Below, one piece after another: positions 16,537-23,829 of a stretch of DNA of 64,000 bases (positions are counted from its first letter, which is position 1; each line of letters begins with the position of its first letter). The notes under the pieces were generated by a model, which worked only from the letters and a program-made list of their open reading frames with translations, made no database searches and had not been told where the DNA came from. The position numbers and the translations under genes are program-made. Source of the DNA: Propioniciclava flava (GTDB lineage Bacteria; Actinomycetota; Actinomycetes; Propionibacteriales; Propionibacteriaceae); assembly GCF_004126535.1 (NCBI RefSeq), contig NZ_PPCV01000003.1, positions 124,001-188,000 on the forward strand, given 5' to 3'.

Positions 16537-18101
16537 GCGGGCGGCTGTTGGCCAGCGGTGACAGCGCCGTCCTGGCCGAGGTGGCCGATCTGCCGACCGC
16601 TCTGGCCCTCTACCGCTACGTCGAAGCGCACCGTCCGCCAGGCCTGGTCGATCTGGTGCTCGGCGCACGAACGCTGCTGGCGATCGGGCGTTCCCCGGCC
16701 GATCTGCCCGCCGTGCGGGCCGCGCTCGCCGCCGCCCTCGACGCACCCACAGACGCCGAGACCACGACGATGACGCAGGAGGTCACCCTCGACGTCGTCT
16801 ACGACGGCGCCGATCTCGACGAGGTCGCGGCCCTGCTCGGCTGGACGCCCCAGCACGTCATCGATGCCCACTCCGGGACGCCGTGGCGGGTCGCATTCGG
16901 CGGGTTCGCGCCGGGGTTTGCCTACCTCACCGGCGGCGACCCTCGCCTCGACGTGCCGCGCCGCAGCGCTCCTCGCACCTCGGTGCCCGCCGGATCGGTC
17001 GGCATGGCTGGCACCTTCTCCGGGGTATACCCGCGTTCCTCGCCGGGCGGCTGGCAACTCCTGGGCACGACGACCACCCCGCTTTGGGACGCCTCCCGTC
17101 CTTCTCCGGCCCTGCTACGTCCCGGCATGACGGTGCGCTTCCGCCCCGTCACCGCACATCCCTCGTCCCCATCGCCGTCGCAGTCGCAGTCGCCGTCGCC
17201 CGACGCTCCTCACCGGCGCGCGCTGCAGGTCACCGCGGTCGGGATGGCCACCGTGCAGGACGCCGGACGCCGAGGCTTCGCCCACGTCGGCGTCCCCGCC
17301 TCCGGCGCTGCTGACCGGTCCGCGTGGGCGCTCGCCAATCGGCTCGTCGGCAACCACGCCGCAGCGGCCGCCATCGAGGTCACGCTCGGGGGCCTGGAGG
17401 TGGTCGTCACCGAGGCGATGCTGCTGGCTGCGACCGGCGCCCACGCCCCGGCCACCCTCAACGGCACCCCGGTGCCGCACGGCATCGCCTGGTTCGCCGC
17501 TGCTGGCGACGCGGTGCGGCTGGGGCGCCCCGCCGCGGGGCTGCGCACCTACCTGGCCGCGTCCGGGGGGCTCGCGCTCGAGCCGGTGCTGGGCAGCCGA
17601 AGCACCGACACGCTCTCCGGTCTGGGACCGGAACGTCTCCGCGAGGGGGACGTGGTGCCGGTCGGCCCGCAACCCCCGATCCCGCGCTGCCATCCTGCAG
17701 CACCCCCCGTTCGGCCCGCAGGCGAGGTGCTCGTCCTCGACGTCTCACCGGGCCCGCGGCGGGAGTGGCTCGCCGATCCGAGCGCGCTGAGGGGCCCCTG
17801 GACGATCAGCGGCGAGTCGGATCGCGTCGGCGTACGGCTCGTAGGGGCTCCGTTGCGCCGTCATCGAGACCACATCGGCGAGGAACTGCCGAGCGAAGGG
17901 GTGGTGCGTGGCGCGATCCAGGTTCCGGCCAGCGGGCTGCCGGTCGTCTTCGGGGCGGATCACCCCGTCACCGGCGGCTACCCGGTGGTCGGCGTCCTCA
18001 CCTCGGCGTCCAGCGATCGGCTCGCGCAGGCCCGCCCCGGCCAGGTCGTCGCGTTGCGGTGGGCCTTCCCACGTGAGACGACCCGCCGCTGCAGGTCGTG
18101 A
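16533..18101 (+). CDS. pxpBC: 5-oxoprolinase subunits B and C, fused
   Basis: A 522-residue fusion. Residues about 1-205 are PxpB/KipI (VAFGGFAPGFAYL, PRTSVPAGSVGMAG); a Ser/Pro/Gln linker follows at about 211-226; residues about 232-520 are PxpC/KipA (VTAVGMATVQDAGRRGFAH, GVPASGAADRSAW, SGESDRVGVRL, ADHPVTGGYPVVG). Together with PxpA it forms the ATP-dependent 5-oxoprolinase. The order pxpA then a PxpB-PxpC fusion is common in actinobacteria. The GTG start overlaps the pxpA stop. The B-C linker makes a low-complexity DNA run near 17165-17205. Confidence 0.92.
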   Translation: MSGRLLASGDSAVLAEVADLPTALALYRYVEAHRPPGLVDLVLGARTLLAIGRSPADLPAVRAALAAALDAPTDAETTTMTQEVTLDVVYDGADLDEVAALLGWTPQHVIDAHSGTPWRVAFGGFAPGFAYLTGGDPRLDVPRRSAPRTSVPAGSVGMAGTFSGVYPRSSPGGWQLLGTTTTPLWDASRPSPALLRPGMTVRFRPVTAHPSSPSPSQSQSPSPDAPHRRALQVTAVGMATVQDAGRRGFAHVGVPASGAADRSAWALANRLVGNHAAAAAIEVTLGGLEVVVTEAMLLAATGAHAPATLNGTPVPHGIAWFAAAGDAVRLGRPAAGLRTYLAASGGLALEPVLGSRSTDTLSGLGPERLREGDVVPVGPQPPIPRCHPAAPPVRPAGEVLVLDVSPGPRREWLADPSALRGPWTISGESDRVGVRLVGAPLRRHRDHIGEELPSEGVVRGAIQVPASGLPVVFGADHPVTGGYPVVGVLTSASSDRLAQARPGQVVALRWAFPRETTRRCRS

Positions 18102-18133
18102 CCGTCGCTTGCCCGGTGAGGTAGAACCGACCC

Positions 18134-18631
18134 ATGCGAGCGCTCACCGAGTCCGAGGTGCGCGAGGGTTTCGTGAACGCCACCCCCGCCGAGATGGCCC
18201 GCCTGGAGTTGCCGTGGTGGTTCGGCGCGACCTTGTGGGACTCCCTGGACTATCTCGGATGGGTCGACCCGGCCCTTCCCGAGCGCGGATATCTGGTAGC
18301 CGACACCTCCTTCGGTGTCGTCGGGGCGATCCTGCGCCTGCCCAAGAATCGCCCCCAAGGGCGACGCGCCTTGTGCAACCTGTGTTACACACAGCACCGC
18401 AGCCAAGGCGCCCTGCTGATGGTCGCTCGACGGGCGGGCAAGGCGGGCTTGAACCACAACACGGTCGGGACCTACATCTGCACCGATCTGGCCTGCTCCT
18501 TGTACTTGCGTGGTCTTCGGCGGGCCGTGGGAGGCGGCATGATGCCCGAGACGATGGACTCGGACGCCCGCATCCGACGCCTGCAGGACAACGTCGAGGA
18601 CTTTCTCGGCCGTGTTCTGGTCGACGGCTGA
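18134..18631 (+). CDS. FBP domain protein (elongation factor G-binding, treble-clef zinc finger)
   Basis: A 165-residue protein that matches the FBP family: MRALTESEVREGFVNAT at the N terminus, WWFGATLWDSLDYLGWVDP, and a four-Cys zinc site formed by ALCNLCYT (about residue 80) and ICTDLACS (about 115). Related FusB-type proteins bind EF-G, free it from the ribosome and give fusidic acid tolerance. The ATG is 6 bases after TAGAAC, a possible leaderless -10. It stands alone between the oxoprolinase operon and a small membrane protein. Confidence 0.8.
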   Translation: MRALTESEVREGFVNATPAEMARLELPWWFGATLWDSLDYLGWVDPALPERGYLVADTSFGVVGAILRLPKNRPQGRRALCNLCYTQHRSQGALLMVARRAGKAGLNHNTVGTYICTDLACSLYLRGLRRAVGGGMMPETMDSDARIRRLQDNVEDFLGRVLVDG

Positions 18632-18649
18632 CCCCGTAGTCTGGTCGAC

Positions 18650-19066
18650 ATGTCCGAGGTGCCCCGCAGACCGTTGTTCGTCGTGCAGACGCCCATGAAG
18701 TACGCCCTCGCGCTGGCCGCCTTGTTCATCCTCCCCCTCATCAATTCGTGGCTGGTCTACGGCGGGACCATCAGCAAGGAAGACCTCGCCTATTCGGCGA
18801 TTGCCAGCCTGATCCTCGTGAATCCACTCGCCACGATCGTGGTGGGAGCTGTCTTCGCCTGGCGGCACGGGTTCAGCCTCACCGCCCCCTGGCTGTTCGG
18901 TATCGCGTTCCTGCCTGCAGCGCTGGTGGTCTACAACGAGACGGCACTGCCGTTCGCCTTGGTCTATGTCCTGGCTGGCTACGTTGGTGAGGGCGTGGGG
19001 CTGGGCCTCAAGCGCCTCCTCGCGGTGGTGCGTGAGCGCTCCGGGAACTCACGACCCTCGCGTTGA
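18650..19066 (+). CDS. Hypothetical four-helix membrane protein
   Basis: A 138-residue protein with about four transmembrane helices (ALALAALFILPLINSWLV, IASLILVNPLATIVVGAVF, LFGIAFLPAALVVY, ALVYVLAGYVGEGVGLGL) and a basic C-terminal tail. No family was recognised. The ATG is 7 bases after TAGTCT, so it has its own likely leaderless promoter although it lies only 18 bases after the FBP gene. Confidence 0.65.
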   Translation: MSEVPRRPLFVVQTPMKYALALAALFILPLINSWLVYGGTISKEDLAYSAIASLILVNPLATIVVGAVFAWRHGFSLTAPWLFGIAFLPAALVVYNETALPFALVYVLAGYVGEGVGLGLKRLLAVVRERSGNSRPSR

Positions 19067-19176
19067 CCCCGCGCGCCAAACAAATCCTTGTTATTTTCCG
19101 CCGTCTCGCACTAAAGGATGAGAGGCGTTAGCACTTTTCGCCGATGTATTTCCTCCTCAACATCCTTACTGTCGAG

Positions 19177-19194
19177 GTGACCGGCATTCTCCGG
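19177..19194. repeat. Short inverted repeat upstream of the small ORF
   Basis: GACCGG and CCGGTC flank a 6-base centre (CATTCT) about 30 bases before the small ORF at 19223. It could be an operator or a leader hairpin. Confidence 0.3.
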
Positions 19195-19222
19195 TCATCA
19201 CGTCATGTATGGAGGGGGACCC

Positions 19223-19357
19223 ATGAAGGCTGCCGTCGCAACCTTGACCGCACTCGTCGTCTTCGCTGGCGGCATCACCCTGGGGGGTGTCACGCCGGAC
19301 ACGCCGCGCTGGCTGTGCCAGTGGATCCCCTACCTGGAGGGTTGCCCGAAGCGCTGA
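19223..19357 (+). CDS. Small membrane-anchored or secreted peptide (44 aa)
   Basis: A 44-residue ORF: MKAAVATLTALVVFAGGITL forms one hydrophobic helix or signal sequence, then a short tail with two Cys (LCQWIPYLEGCPKR). A strong GGAGGGGG ribosome site lies 6 bases before the ATG and a strong terminator hairpin follows 14 bases after the stop. The hydrophobic N terminus, ribosome site and terminator make it a likely real gene. No family was recognised; the paired Cys could form a disulfide outside the membrane. Confidence 0.6.
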   Translation: MKAAVATLTALVVFAGGITLGGVTPDTPRWLCQWIPYLEGCPKR

Positions 19358-19371
19358 ACGTCTAGCCACCC

Positions 19372-19418
19372 CGAGAACGAGCCCCGATGCGCACCAGCGC
19401 GTCGGGGCTGGTTCTCGT
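19372..19418 (+). terminator. Strong hairpin terminator
   Basis: CGAGAAC-G-AGCCCCGA and TCGGGGCT-G-GTTCTCG pair over about 15 bases with one mismatch around a 14-base loop. It closes the small peptide gene. Confidence 0.65.
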
Positions 19419-19482
19419 TCAGATCGAAACACGTAGCGGATGCGCGAGCGCGATCACGCCGTGCGGCCATTCCACGCTGAAA

Positions 19483-19526
19483 AGTAAAGGGCGGGGCGCC
19501 CCTGACTCGCCTCAGGGGCGCCCCGC
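19483..19526 (-). terminator. Rho-independent terminator
   Basis: A perfect 15-base stem (GCGGGGCGCCCCTGA at 19491-19505 with its complement at 19512-19526) around a 6-base loop. On the minus strand it is followed by the T-rich CCCTTTACTTTTC, so it ends the gene at 19540-19740. Confidence 0.75.
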
Positions 19527-19539
19527 ATGGGCGTCACCG

Positions 19540-19740
19540 TTACCGGTGATACCCAGGGCCCACGGGGGTCCCTTCCGCACGGGGGGAAATGGCGGTCAGT
19601 AAACATCCCAGCGCGAGCCCAAGAAGCGCTCCCACGACCCCGATGGTCCGGGCGGAACCGACGATTGTTCCGATCGCCAGCCCAACCAAGCCGCCGGCCA
19701 CCACCGCGATGACGACGACAAGATCTGACTTGATCGACAC
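19540..19740 (-). CDS. Small two-helix glycine-rich membrane protein
   Basis: A 66-residue protein: SDLVVVIAVVAGGLVGLAIG and TIGVVGALLGLALGCLLTAI are two transmembrane helices with Gly-x-x-x-Gly-like spacing that favours helix packing, then a short polar tail. GTG start at 19740. It has its own perfect terminator and lies divergent to the sensor kinase at 19886, 145 bases apart, so it may be a target or partner of that two-component system. No family was recognised. Confidence 0.55.
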   Translation of the reverse strand: MSIKSDLVVVIAVVAGGLVGLAIGTIVGSARTIGVVGALLGLALGCLLTAISPRAEGTPVGPGYHR

Positions 19741-19854
19741 GGAACTTCTTTCGGCTCGGGGGTGTGGGAGCAGTTACGACCCTAGTCACGCCGGAACTCC
19801 GGCACATCGAACAAAAGTCCGAACTTTGACCGGTACGAAAGTACGAGTGCCGTC

Positions 19855-19869
19855 GGGCACGGGGTGCCC
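19855..19869. promoter_or_regulatory. Inverted repeat in the kinase promoter
   Basis: GGGCAC-GGG-GTGCCC lies 4 bases before the probable -10 (GAGACT) of the kinase gene at 19886 and could be an operator for autoregulation. Confidence 0.35.
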
Positions 19870-19885
19870 GTGAGAGACTGCGGCC

Positions 19886-21040
19886 ATGCACGCCGCCGAC
19901 CTTCGCCGCTGGCGCCGCCAATTCCCCGCCTGGCTGGCCCGGCTGGGGACCAGCGGCTTCCCCGAGGCGGCGATGGCGACCGTGCTGTTCCTCTACGTCG
20001 AGGTGTTCTCCACCCCGAGCGGTGACCGGACCTCCGTGTTCGCCGTCAACGCACTGCTGTGCGGATCCGCCGCCGTGTCGGGTCGTTGGCCACGCCTGGG
20101 CGTGGCTGGCGTCATCACGGGCCTGACGATCATGATCGCGATCCCGGCCGACCAACTCCGCATGAGCACACTGGCCTTGTTCATCCCCATCGTCTCCACC
20201 GGCATGCGGGGCCGCACGTGGCTGGCTGACGTGTTCTCCATCGTCAGCTACCTCCTGGCCTGCATCCTCACCGTCCCCCTCAGCGATGGGATGTCGGAGA
20301 AGGTCGAGTCGGTCATCGTGTGGGGGTTGGCGATCGGGCTGGCGCGCATCATCGGGCACACCATCGACCGGCTGCGACGCGAGACGAAGGCGCACGCGGC
20401 CCTGCGCTTCGCGTCCCTGCGCCGCCAGCGTCGCGACATCGCTCACGACCTGCACGACACTGTGGCCTACGCCACCACCACGATGATCATGCGCGCCGAG
20501 CAGATGAAGTTGCGCACCGACGACCCGGCCACCCAGGCCGATCTGGACTTCATCATCTCGACGGGACGCCGCTCCGTCCGGGATCTGCGCTCCATGATGG
20601 AGGCGCTTCGGCGCAACGACCCCGATCAAGCCTCGGGCACCGTCACCATGTGGCGCCTCGTGACCATCGCCGACGTCCTCGATGAGCGCGTCAAAGAACT
20701 CAACGCCCACGGCCTGGCCCTCCAAGTCAGCGCACCGAAAGACATCGATCACCTGCTCCCCGAGTCGATCCGCGAGACTCTCGGGAAGGTGATCGTCGAG
20801 GCCACCTCGAACATGGTCAAGCACGCCGCGCCGGGCCCGTGCCGCGTCATCATCGAGGTCGACGAGAACGCGGCCGAAGCCGTCTTCACCAACCTCACAG
20901 AACCCGGCTCATTCGCCTCTGACGAGGGGCTCGGCCTCCTCGGTGCGGCTGAGCGCGTTGAGGCGCTCGGCGGAGAATTCGAAGCGACCGCGGCCTCAGG
21001 GACGTGGATCGTCCGCGCTCAGCTGCCACTCGGGGGATAA
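19886..21040 (+). CDS. Sensor histidine kinase (HisKA_3 type)
   Basis: A 384-residue kinase. Residues about 25-155 hold five or six hydrophobic helices; the phospho-acceptor helix is RRDIAHDLHDTVAYATTTM near 190, and the ATPase domain has the N-box EATSNMVKHAAPG near 310 and a G-box EGLGLLGAAERVEALGG. The next gene, 7 bases later, is its response regulator. ATG at 19886 is 6 bases after GAGACT, a likely leaderless start. The signal is unknown. Confidence 0.9.
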   Translation: MHAADLRRWRRQFPAWLARLGTSGFPEAAMATVLFLYVEVFSTPSGDRTSVFAVNALLCGSAAVSGRWPRLGVAGVITGLTIMIAIPADQLRMSTLALFIPIVSTGMRGRTWLADVFSIVSYLLACILTVPLSDGMSEKVESVIVWGLAIGLARIIGHTIDRLRRETKAHAALRFASLRRQRRDIAHDLHDTVAYATTTMIMRAEQMKLRTDDPATQADLDFIISTGRRSVRDLRSMMEALRRNDPDQASGTVTMWRLVTIADVLDERVKELNAHGLALQVSAPKDIDHLLPESIRETLGKVIVEATSNMVKHAAPGPCRVIIEVDENAAEAVFTNLTEPGSFASDEGLGLLGAAERVEALGGEFEATAASGTWIVRAQLPLGG

Positions 21041-21047
21041 TGACGTC

Positions 21048-21698
21048 ATGAAGTCGCCCGTCACCGTCGCGATCGTGGACGATGACGCCTTCGTTCGATC
21101 AGCGCTCGTGTCGTATATGTCCGCGACTCCCGGCTTCCACCTCGTCCACCAGTGCACCAACGGCGCAGAGGCGGTCGACGTGATCGTCGCCGACCCGGTC
21201 GATGTCGTCATCACCGATGTCAGGATGCCCAAGCTGGACGGCATCGGCGCCACGGCTGCACTGCGCGCCGCGCTGCCGGACATCAAGATCTTGGTCATCA
21301 CCTCTTTCGACGACGATGACGCCGTCCGGGAGGCCCTTCAGGCGGGCGCCAACGGCTTCCTGTTGAAGGACGTCTCCCCGCGAGGGCTCGTCGACGCCAT
21401 CCGTGCGGTCATGGAGGGCAACTCGGTCGCGTCCCCGGGGCCGATCACGAGCCTGCTGCTCAACCAGCGGCCCGCGAAACAGGACCCTCCCGTCGATCTC
21501 AGCCTGAGCCCACGCGAACTGCACGTCCTGCAACTCCTGTGCGCCGCCTACAGCAACACGGAAATCGCACGCGAACTGCACGTGACGGAATCCACGGTGA
21601 AGACTCACGTCTCCGCCATCATGGCCAAACTGCAGGTTTCGTCTCGCCTCAAGGCCGTCGTCCGCGCCTACGAATTGGGCCTCGTCCACCCGGGCTGA
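21048..21698 (+). CDS. LuxR/NarL-family response regulator
   Basis: A 216-residue regulator with receiver motifs VAIVDDDAF and VVITDVRMPK (phospho-acceptor Asp near 58) and a LuxR helix-turn-helix (LSPRELHVLQLL, VTESTVKTHVSAI). The ATG at 21048 begins right after the kinase stop with GGGGG just upstream; the frame open further upstream is only an overlap with the kinase. Forms an operon with the kinase. Confidence 0.92.
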   Translation: MKSPVTVAIVDDDAFVRSALVSYMSATPGFHLVHQCTNGAEAVDVIVADPVDVVITDVRMPKLDGIGATAALRAALPDIKILVITSFDDDDAVREALQAGANGFLLKDVSPRGLVDAIRAVMEGNSVASPGPITSLLLNQRPAKQDPPVDLSLSPRELHVLQLLCAAYSNTEIARELHVTESTVKTHVSAIMAKLQVSSRLKAVVRAYELGLVHPG

Positions 21699-21759
21699 TC
21701 CGGGGTCGCCTAGTGAGCACAGGGGTGAGGGACGAGGCGAATCTTGGCACAATGCCAGC

Positions 21760-22644
21760 GTGGCCGATGACCCACCGACGTTCTCCGAAGTCCTCAGTGC
21801 CGCGATTCAGCATCGTGGGCTGTCACTGGAGCGTCTTCGCAGCCGGCTCGACGCTGCGGGCGTCCCGGTCAGCATCGCCACGCTCAGCTATTGGCAATCC
21901 GGCCGCTCCTTGCCGACTCGCTCTCGCAGTTACCTCACGCTGGTGGAGTTGGAGCGCATCCTCGGCGTCGAGCCGGGCGAACTGACCCAACTCACCCACA
22001 CGGCGGACGGCCGGACGCGGCGCGAGCAGTTCGAATGGCAGACCGTGATCCCTGTACGGGACCTGGCCACCCAGATCATTGACGACCTCGGCATCGAAAT
22101 GCAGGGCAGGCTCACCCGCGTTTCCATGATGGATCGGGTCCACGTGCGCGCCGACAAGTCGGAGGCCATGCAGCACAGCGAAGTGGTGTGGCGCGTCGAA
22201 CGTCAGGGCCGTCCGCGATGGGCGGTCGTGCTGGAGCAGGACGCCGACACCGAGGCCACACCGCGCATCGAGGCGGTGTTCGGCTGCAGCGTCGGTGAGG
22301 TCGTCAAGGTTCCCGCTCGCCGCCTCCTGGTCGCCGAGATGGTGGCCCAGCGACGCCTCCTGCGCGGGGAGCATTTCCTTGCCGAATACCGCATCTCTTA
22401 CGGACACACCGTCACCCCCTCCTTCCGCACGCAGCGCGCTGTCGCCGACACCGTCCGCACCTTGGGGCTGAGCGTGTCGTTCGACCCTGGGACGCTGCCC
22501 ACGCGCGTCACGTCCGGATTCCAGTCGGTGATGGGGCAGCCTCCACAAGCCCCTCTTCCCGTCCCGCTGACCGGCACACAAACGCAGGCGGTGTGGGTGG
22601 ACGCGCGCCCCGGGGTCTATTCGCTCATGTGGGAGTGGGATTGA
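21760..22644 (+). CDS. XRE-like transcriptional regulator
   Basis: A 294-residue protein. The N-terminal 70 residues form a Cro/C1-type helix-turn-helix in which the recognition part reads VSIATLSYWQSGRSLPTR. The remaining 220 residues (WQTVIPVRDLATQIIDDLGI onward) form an unrecognised sensor or effector domain. GTG start at 21760 lies 6 bases after CACAAT, and the -10 sits inside the small palindrome TGGCA-CAA-TGCCA, a plausible self-operator. The next gene overlaps its stop codon. Confidence 0.7.
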   Translation: MADDPPTFSEVLSAAIQHRGLSLERLRSRLDAAGVPVSIATLSYWQSGRSLPTRSRSYLTLVELERILGVEPGELTQLTHTADGRTRREQFEWQTVIPVRDLATQIIDDLGIEMQGRLTRVSMMDRVHVRADKSEAMQHSEVVWRVERQGRPRWAVVLEQDADTEATPRIEAVFGCSVGEVVKVPARRLLVAEMVAQRRLLRGEHFLAEYRISYGHTVTPSFRTQRAVADTVRTLGLSVSFDPGTLPTRVTSGFQSVMGQPPQAPLPVPLTGTQTQAVWVDARPGVYSLMWEWD

Positions 22645-23000
22645 GTTCCTGGGCTGCCCGGATCGACGCCCTCTACGCGGGGGACCCTGCACAGTTCGTT
22701 GCCGCACGGGACGCTCCGGCCAAGCAGGCTCGCGAGGGCGGAGAGAAAGCGGCGGCGTCCGCGATCAAGGAACTGCGCAGACCCAGTCTGGGCGCCTGGT
22801 ACGCCAACGTCGCTGCACGGGCTGGGCTGGTGTCGCTGCGGGAGTGGCTGGACTTGGGGGCGACGCTCCGCGCAGCGCAAGCGCGCCTGGATCTGCGCAC
22901 GGTTGCCGACTTGGGCGCACGACGCGCCCGCGTCGAGGGCCGGGTGATCGCGGCTCTCAGCGCGCACCGGGCCGCGCTCGAGGAGCGAACCCACGCGTAA
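22641..23000 (+). CDS. Short protein of an actinobacterial Ala/Arg-rich helical family
   Basis: A protein of about 119 residues whose opening (WAARIDALYAGDPAQFVAARD, then IKELRRPSLGAWYANVAAR) matches the N terminus of a larger helical actinobacterial family of unknown function that I recall as several hundred residues. Here it stops after about 120 residues, so it is a short or truncated member. The start is uncertain: TTG at 22641 overlaps the previous stop in TTGA and has GGGAG 5 bases upstream; GTG at 22629 or 22635 are alternatives. Confidence 0.6.
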   Translation: MSSWAARIDALYAGDPAQFVAARDAPAKQAREGGEKAAASAIKELRRPSLGAWYANVAARAGLVSLREWLDLGATLRAAQARLDLRTVADLGARRARVEGRVIAALSAHRAALEERTHA

Positions 23001-23042
23001 GCGGACCTCCGCGCCACCGAACGGACGCTCGGGGAGGCGCCC

Positions 23043-23048
23043 TAGGCT
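23043..23048 (+). promoter_or_regulatory. -10 element of a leaderless promoter (HAD gene)
   Basis: TAGGCT is followed by 6 bases and the ATG of the HAD hydrolase gene at 23055. Confidence 0.5.
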
Positions 23049-23054
23049 GGCGTC

Positions 23055-23707
23055 ATGCCTTTGCTCCTGCTCGACCTGGACAACACGCTGGTGGATCGCG
23101 CCGCGGCTGTGCGCGCATGGGCGGCCGATTATCTCGCCGAGCGGCGCGCCGACCCCAGCCTGCTAGAGGCCGTGGTGGCCGCCGACGGCGATGGGCTGCG
23201 TCCCAAACCCGACGTCGCCGCCGACCTCACTGCGCTCTTACATCTGTCGGCGGCAGAGTCCGCTGAGATCATCGTGACGTTGCGCGCCGGAGTGATCCAG
23301 CACTTGCGGCTGGTCGCCGACGCCGAGGCCGCGCTGGCGCTGGCCCGCGACCATGGGTGGACGCCGTTCATCGTGACCAACAGCCAAGAGCGTCAGCAGG
23401 AGCGCAAGATCGCCTCCTTGGGGCTGCACACCCAGGTGGCTGGCTGGGTGATTTCCGAGGCGGTCGGCATAGCCAAGCCCGACCCGCGCATCTTCGCCCT
23501 GGCCGCCGAGGCTAGCGGTCAGTCCCTGGCGGACGCCTGGATGGTGGGCGACTCCGCGGAAGCGGACATCGTCGGGGCGCACGCCGCCGGGCTGCGTTCG
23601 GCTTACCTCCTGCGGGGGGGGGCACGTGGCCGCAGACTCTTCCCGCTCCGACGGTGCTGGCCACCTCGCTCACCGAGGCGGTGGAGGCGGCCCTGGCCTG
23701 GCGGTGA
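23055..23707 (+). CDS. HAD-family hydrolase, frameshifted in a run of nine G
   Basis: The first 185 residues are a normal HAD phosphatase: LLLDLDNTLVDR (motif I), FIVTNSQ (motif II), KPDPRIF (motif III Lys) and WMVGDSAEADIVGA (motif IV). At 23614-23622 there are nine G in a row. As written, the frame then runs on as Arg/Pro-rich nonsense to 23933, through the next promoter. One extra G, or two fewer, restores WPQTLPAPTVLATSLTEAVE and a stop at 23707, the expected C terminus. The gene is therefore shown to 23707 with a frameshift. The core active site is intact either way. Confidence 0.82.
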
Positions 23708-23727
23708 GCGCGCCGCGTCCTGTATGA

Positions 23728-23755
23728 CCTGGGTTTCTCTTTTCCCATACCCAGG
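23728..23755. promoter_or_regulatory. Inverted repeat before the cstA promoter
   Basis: CCTGGGT and ACCCAGG flank a 14-base pyrimidine-rich loop. TTGACA, a consensus -35, begins at 23760 just after it. It is either an operator for cstA or the hairpin ending the HAD transcript. Confidence 0.45.
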
Positions 23756-23829
23756 GGGGTTGACAGGTGTATCGTCCGATGCGGGGGACTCCCCCAGACG
23801 CCTCCCGCCAATTCCGACCCGAGGACATC

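Noticed and set aside
17165-17205. Repeat-like TCGCAGTCGC/CGTCGC run
   Set aside because: It is the low-complexity Ser/Pro/Gln linker between the PxpB and PxpC parts, not a separate repeat element.
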